From: Prevotella sp. P6B1 | Lineage (GTDB): Bacteria; Bacteroidota; Bacteroidia; Bacteroidales; Bacteroidaceae | Assembly (NCBI RefSeq): GCF_000702825.1 | Contig: NZ_JNKF01000010.1 | Span: 620,001-684,000, forward strand | Direction of reading: 5' to 3' | Length of the DNA stretch: 64,000 nt | Shown: piece by piece, positions 60,447 through 64,000 of the stretch | How the letters are laid out: the number at the start of each line of letters is the position of its first letter | How positions within the stretch are numbered: the stretch's first letter is position 1 | Notes under the pieces: model-generated | Told to the model about the DNA's origin: nothing | The model's input: only the letters and a program-made list of their open reading frames with translations | The model's database searches: none | Program-made: the position numbers and the translations under genes

Positions 60447-61711
60447 ATCCGATAGTGTTTGAAGGCCAACGCCTGATTATACACTTCGATGTATCTGGAG
60501 GCTACACTGCGCTGTGAATAGCACGTGTTGACCTTGTGCAGGGCCTGTGCCGACAACTCCTGATAGTTCTCATTGTTGAGCACCCATCCCATGCCGGCAG
60601 CCAGATCGTCGGCATCGCGGAATCGGGCTACATAACCGTTCTGCTGGTGGTCGATCATCTCGGGGATGCCACCTACCTTGAAACCTACACAAGGCACTCC
60701 GCAGGCCATCGCCTCCATCAGTGTGTTGGGCAGGTTGTCCTCGAGTGATGGGAGTACAAATACATCGGCAGCATTGTAGATATCTACAATGCGTTTCTCG
60801 TCGTTCACATACCCCAGTGGGATAGCAGGCAGCGCCAGTTGTGAAGCCACATCCTCAGAGTGTCCACCGAGGATGGCCACGACAGCATTCAGGTTAGGAC
60901 ATGTCTCTACGAGCTGCTTAGTGGCTGCGGTAAAGTAAGCCATACCCTTACGGTCGTCGGTCACTCGCTGCGATACAAACAGGATGATCTGTTTGTCGGT
61001 GGGCAGACCTAAACGTTGGCGTGCCTCCTGTTTGTTTTGCGGATGATAGATGTGCGTATCGATGGGGTTTGGGATGCTACAGATATGCTGGTCTTTCAAT
61101 AGGGCGCTCTTCTTGGCTTCGCCCTCCAGCCACTTGCTACAGGCCACAAACGAGATGTTATGCTCGCTGAGCATGCGCTGCTTCTGGTTCCAGATGCTGG
61201 TAGAGAGGTCGTCCTGCGATCCACCACCGGGTAACAGCTGGCACTGGTGACAGCCCGACTTGAAGTAACCACAGCCTCGGGTATAATGACAGATGGCTGT
61301 GGCAGGCCAGATGTCGTGCATGGTCCAGACAACCGCCTTGTCGCTACGCAGGATCTTGTTGATATTGTCCAGCGAGAGCATGCCTTGGTTGATCCAGTGC
61401 AGGTGGATGATGTCGGCCTCCTGAAACTCACGGAGGTTGGTGATGTCTGTGCCTGCATTGGCAATATCTATTTCAAATAAGTGCTGTTTCGAGAAGTGCA
61501 GTCGGCAGAAAACAACCAGGCGCTCCCATAGGAAGTGCCAACGCTTCATGGGTGATTTGGGCAGTTCGGCTACGGTCAACGTGTCGGTCTCCTTGTCGCG
61601 TACCAGCATTTTGGCTTTTACACCGTAGTTATTCAGAGCCTTCATCAGGCGATTGGCTGCTACGGCAGCACCGCCTGTTCGCTCGCTTGTATTAACTATT
61701 AATATTTTCAT
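60443..61711 (-). CDS. GT4-family glycosyltransferase
   Basis: This 422-residue GT-B protein has the N-terminal domain (MKILIVNTSERTGGAAVAANRL), the acceptor-side HLHWINQG motif and the C-terminal donor domain (IILFVSQRVTDDRKG, PLGYVNDEKRIVDIYNAADVFVLPSLEDNLPNTLMEAMACGVPCVGF), including the E-x7-E pattern of GT4 enzymes. A Cys-rich stretch (GCGYFKSGCHQCQLLPGGG) in the N-terminal domain resembles GT4 proteins that may bind a metal. It would act with the GT2 gene that follows on the same transcript. The promoter is at 61730 next to a tandem 54-bp repeat. Confidence 0.9.
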   Translation of the reverse strand: MKILIVNTSERTGGAAVAANRLMKALNNYGVKAKMLVRDKETDTLTVAELPKSPMKRWHFLWERLVVFCRLHFSKQHLFEIDIANAGTDITNLREFQEADIIHLHWINQGMLSLDNINKILRSDKAVVWTMHDIWPATAICHYTRGCGYFKSGCHQCQLLPGGGSQDDLSTSIWNQKQRMLSEHNISFVACSKWLEGEAKKSALLKDQHICSIPNPIDTHIYHPQNKQEARQRLGLPTDKQIILFVSQRVTDDRKGMAYFTAATKQLVETCPNLNAVVAILGGHSEDVASQLALPAIPLGYVNDEKRIVDIYNAADVFVLPSLEDNLPNTLMEAMACGVPCVGFKVGGIPEMIDHQQNGYVARFRDADDLAAGMGWVLNNENYQELSAQALHKVNTCYSQRSVASRYIEVYNQALAFKHYRI

Positions 61712-61729
61712 CTTTTGTAATTATTGCTG

Positions 61730-61761
61730 CAAAGATACGAATAAGTGAGAAGAAATCCAAA
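61730..61761 (-). promoter_or_regulatory. Full -33/-7 promoter of the glycosyltransferase operon
   Basis: CAAAGATA at 61730-61737 (TATCTTTG on the minus strand) and CAAA at 61758-61761 (TTTG) are 20 bp apart; the -7 is 19 bp from ATG 61711. The -33 lies inside the first copy of the 54-bp repeat. Confidence 0.7.
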
Positions 61762-61868
61762 TATAATTTGAGATTTCTCGAACGTGAGTATCTTCGAGCG
61801 TAGCTCAGAGAAATGAATAAGTGAGAAGAAATCCAAATATAATTTGAGATTTCTCGAACGAGAGTATC
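61739..61868. repeat. Tandem 54-bp direct repeat with internal hairpin
   Basis: Copies at 61739-61792 and 61815-61868 differ at one base and are separated by 22 bp. Each holds a near-perfect stem (GAAATC CAAAT ... ATTTG A GATTTC). CAAATATA in each copy also resembles a minus-strand -7 element. The spacer holds CGAGCGTAGCTC. Confidence 0.85.
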
Positions 61869-61986
61869 ATTATTCGAGTTTTTGTTAAAACGACGTAAAA
61901 ATAAGTAAATAAGTGTTGTTTGCGCACACAATTGTTTGATGTAGGTCAATAATAATGTTAAAATATACACTTATTCTGCTGAAAAA
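61869..61986. other. AT-rich spacer between the repeat and the small-RNA promoter
   Basis: I see no ORF with coding character and no clear structure here; it is AT-rich and lies between divergent promoters. Confidence 0.35.
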
Positions 61987-62018
61987 TTTGCAGGATTCGA
62001 AAAAACGTCGTACCTTTG
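61987..62018 (+). promoter_or_regulatory. Full -33/-7 promoter without a following ORF
   Basis: TTTG at 61987-61990 and TACCTTTG at 62011-62018 are 20 bp apart, followed by CACC. It is one of the best promoters in the window, yet no plus-strand gene follows; it probably drives the RNA at 62025. Confidence 0.7.
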
Positions 62019-62024
62019 CACCCG

Positions 62025-62195
62025 TCAAAAGGTTAATAGATTAGATTGTTTTAGGTTAGTAGTAATATTTATAGTTTTAGGTTTTTAGTTATTGGTAAAA
62101 GAAAGTTTTCAACAGTGGGATAACTGGAGGTCGCTGTGAAGCTCCCTTTTAAACTTTCAAATTTTTGGCCCTTGTGGGCTGAAAATTTCTTTTTG
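62025..62195 (+). ncRNA. Candidate small RNA of about 170 nt
   Basis: Transcription from the promoter at 61987-62018 would give an RNA with a single-stranded AT-rich 5' part (to about 62100), a stem made by GAAAGTTT (62101-62108) and AAACTTTC (62151-62158) that closes a GC-rich inner region, and a terminator hairpin (AAATTTT, GGCCC, TTGT loop, GGGC, AAAATTT; about 62159-62188) with CTTTTT after it. It does not contain SRP, tmRNA or RNase P signature strings that I know. The 3' end and size are inferred. It is antisense to no gene and lies between divergent glycosyltransferase and ispF units. Confidence 0.5.
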
Positions 62196-62229
62196 TAGAA
62201 AAAGGATTTTTAGTTAAACATAGGCTTTT

Positions 62230-62263
62230 GTGATGCCACAGCTCGTGAGGGTTGTGGCATCAC
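62230..62263 (+). terminator. Hairpin between the small-RNA region and ispF
   Basis: GTGATGCCACA (62230-62240) and TGTGGCATCAC (62253-62263) form a perfect 11-bp stem with a 12-nt loop, followed on the plus strand by TCTGTTTTA. It lies directly downstream of ispF (minus strand) and may stop transcripts from both sides. Confidence 0.65.
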
Positions 62264-62269
62264 TCTGTT

Positions 62270-62752
62270 TTATGCCTCTTTTTCTATCAGCACCACGGCG
62301 TAGGCAGAGATACCCTCTTCACGACCGGTGAAGCCGAGTTTCTCGGTTGTGGTGGCTTTGATGGAGATGTCGTCTTCGTCGCAGCCGATGACCTTGGCCA
62401 TACAGGCTTTCATCTCAGGGATATGCGGGTTCATCTTGGGGCGCTCAGCACAGATGGTGGCATCGATGTTCACTAACTTGTAGCCCTTAGTGGCTATCAG
62501 CTCGATGGTCTTTTTCAGGATAACCTTACTGTCCATGCCATCGGTAAACTCGGCAGTGTCGGGGAAATGATAACCAATGTCGCGCATGTTAGCGGCACCC
62601 AACAGGGCATCGCAGATGGCGTGCAACAGCACGTCGGCATCGCTGTGTCCCAACAATCCTTTGCTATGTTCTATCTTAATGCCGCCCATCCACAGGTCGC
62701 GGCCTTCAACTAACTGATGGACATCATAGCCCATTCCAACTCTAATCTTCAT
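62270..62752 (-). CDS. ispF: 2-C-methyl-D-erythritol 2,4-cyclodiphosphate synthase
   Basis: This 160-residue enzyme of the non-mevalonate isoprenoid pathway converts CDP-ME 2-phosphate to ME-cyclodiphosphate. Zinc ligands are visible in GYDVHQ (Asp8, His10) and LLGHSDADVLLHA (His42). Other family motifs are GDIG-like RDIGYHFPDT, VNIDATICAERPKMNPH and SIKATTTEKLGFTGREEGISA. The length fits the usual trimeric enzyme. It is cytoplasmic. It lies 7 bp after the porV stop, in one transcript with it, which is a chance pairing of housekeeping and secretion genes. A hairpin follows the stop. Confidence 0.97.
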   Translation of the reverse strand: MKIRVGMGYDVHQLVEGRDLWMGGIKIEHSKGLLGHSDADVLLHAICDALLGAANMRDIGYHFPDTAEFTDGMDSKVILKKTIELIATKGYKLVNIDATICAERPKMNPHIPEMKACMAKVIGCDEDDISIKATTTEKLGFTGREEGISAYAVVLIEKEA

Positions 62753-62759
62753 ATACTAT

Positions 62760-63944
62760 TTACTTTTTAAACAGATCCTTGATACCATCCATGTCGAATG
62801 TCAGTGAGAATCGCAGTGTCTGGTCGAGTGGGTTGCTGCGGGCGGTGGCAATCACATAGCCCACATCGAGTGAGAACACATTCATCTTGAAACCACCACC
62901 TACGGTGAAATACTTCAGGTTACCCTTCGACTCGTCCTGATGATGGTAGCCGGCACGTAACGAGAACTGGTCGTGGTACACGTACTCGGCACCGACACTC
63001 CATTGTATCTCTTTCATCTCCTCGCTGAATCCGCCAGGTGCGTCGCTGAAACTCTTGAATATACCGCTGATGGCACTGATATCGCTATATTCATGGCGCA
63101 CACGGTCCTGATAACTGCTGTTCGACTCATTCTCTTCCTGACGGGGAACGGTGGGAACCAGTAGCTTGTTGGCGTCGGCCGAGATAGAGAAACGGTTGTA
63201 TTCATCGATAGGTACCATCAACGAGGCACCCAAACGCAGGTTGGCAGGCAGGAACTGACTCTCGTCATCGCCATAATAACTGATCTTGCTGCCGATGTTC
63301 GACAAGTTCAGTCCGATACCTAACTGGCATTCCCGGCTGCCTAACATCACATAGTTATTATAATACATGGCCAGATCGGCGGCAAAGGCCGAGGCAGGCT
63401 TTGAGTCTTCGCTATAGTCGTAACGCAGGTCGCTGTATATCCAACGGATGCCTGCTGCCAACGAGAACTTCTCGCTCAGCATCATCGAGTAAGCTACATC
63501 GAGCGACATCTCGTAGGGCTTCACTGTCATACCATCGCTGGCAAACACCTCACCTAAAGAGAAATAGCGTAACGAACCGCTAATGGCCGAATAGTCGCCG
63601 ATGCGATAGTAACCAGCCAGATAGGCTAAGTCGATATCGTTCACCAGCTGGCGCAGCCAGGGGGTGTAGTTCAGGGCGATGCCGGCCCGGCTGATGCAGA
63701 ACGGATATTTGGCTGGGTTCCAGTACTGTGAGTTCACGTCAGGGTCGGTAGCTACACCTACGTCTCCCATACCGGCTCCACGAGCGTCGGGGGCTATCGT
63801 CTGTGATATCACCGCATGCTCCACGGGATTGAACATCACATTCTTCTCGTCCTGAGCTGTAGCTGTGAATACTGAACAGTGAATGGTGAACAGTGTCACC
63901 ATCATCCATCTCAGTAAATGCCCTGTATCTTTATATGTATTCAT
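62760..63944 (-). CDS. porV: Type IX secretion outer-membrane protein PorV
   Basis: This 394-residue protein resembles PorV (LptO), the FadL-like outer-membrane beta-barrel of the type IX secretion system that receives cargo with C-terminal sorting domains. After the signal peptide (ending near TATAQ) the conserved start DARGAGMGDVGVATDPDVNSQYWNPAKYPF is followed by barrel strands and the final ARSNPLDQTLRFSLTF. The signal-peptide DNA contains an odd 7-bp repeat tract (63865-63899, coding IHCSVFT). A good ribosome-binding site (AAGGAG) precedes the ATG. Its usual partner porU would lie upstream, beyond the window edge. Confidence 0.9.
   Translation of the reverse strand: MNTYKDTGHLLRWMMVTLFTIHCSVFTATAQDEKNVMFNPVEHAVISQTIAPDARGAGMGDVGVATDPDVNSQYWNPAKYPFCISRAGIALNYTPWLRQLVNDIDLAYLAGYYRIGDYSAISGSLRYFSLGEVFASDGMTVKPYEMSLDVAYSMMLSEKFSLAAGIRWIYSDLRYDYSEDSKPASAFAADLAMYYNNYVMLGSRECQLGIGLNLSNIGSKISYYGDDESQFLPANLRLGASLMVPIDEYNRFSISADANKLLVPTVPRQEENESNSSYQDRVRHEYSDISAISGIFKSFSDAPGGFSEEMKEIQWSVGAEYVYHDQFSLRAGYHHQDESKGNLKYFTVGGGFKMNVFSLDVGYVIATARSNPLDQTLRFSLTFDMDGIKDLFKK
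63865..63899. repeat. Five 7-bp units inside the PorV signal peptide
   Basis: The plus strand reads GTGAATA, CTGAACA, GTGAATG, GTGAACA, GTGTCAC in direct succession. The encoded hydrophobic stretch (VTLFTIHCSVFTATA) still works as a signal peptide. Confidence 0.75.
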
Positions 63945-64000
63945 ATATCTCCTTTTATCTACTTAATATTAACGCTATGTCTCTCTAATTATTGCTCTTA

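Overview
The window looks like a chromosomal segment from a gut or rumen Bacteroidota, most likely a Prevotella/Xylanibacter-type organism. The reasons are three SusC/SusD pairs, Bacteroidota-type promoters (TAnnTTTG at -7, often with TTTG 19-21 bp upstream), hybrid two-component regulators, a PorV-type type IX secretion protein and C-terminal sorting-like tails on secreted enzymes. No rRNA, tRNA or CRISPR array was seen.

Layout. (1) 1-319: start of an exported protein cut by the window edge. (2) 491-15601: a galactan utilization locus, with a GH53 endo-galactanase, two tandem GH30 enzymes, SusD, SusC, a surface glycan-binding lipoprotein and a divergent hybrid two-component sensor/regulator that is split by an in-frame TAG. 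(3) 15598-26312, minus strand: a uptake/processing block of LacI regulator, GPH-type MFS transporter, AraC regulator, sugar-porter MFS, a DUF5107+TPR protein and a GH2 enzyme. (4) 26616-32719: a tight operon of ammonium transporter, circularly permuted ATP-grasp, alpha-E protein, transglutaminase and two M14 AstE/AspA-like proteins, the second lacking its catalytic residues; this is the best candidate for a poorly described system. (5) 32808-46113: a pectin block with a sialidase-fold protein, a membrane-tethered AraC sensor with no kinase, SusC/SusD, a CE8 pectin methylesterase, an alpha/beta-hydrolase esterase and GH43. (6) 46172-55343: a SusC-SusD-SusE-SusF-GH53 locus behind a perfect LacI-type palindrome. 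(7) 55346-57501: a 22-bp-period palindrome array, a DUF6078-like gene, and a VapE/DUF3874 ATPase gene bounded by 102-103 bp inverted repeats. (8) 57618-63944: secreted GH13 alpha-amylase, two glycosyltransferases, a candidate small RNA with its own promoter and terminator, ispF and porV.

How it fits together. The enzymes point to pectin, especially rhamnogalacturonan-I galactan side chains and esterified homogalacturonan. GH53 and GH30 would cut beta-galactans at the surface, SusCD and the surface lipoproteins would import the oligosaccharides, GH2 and GH43 would trim them, and the MFS porters would move sugars across the inner membrane. Two of the secreted enzymes (GH30-B and GH13) end in type IX-like tails, which matches the porV gene at the right edge. 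Exact substrates are inferred from family membership and context only.
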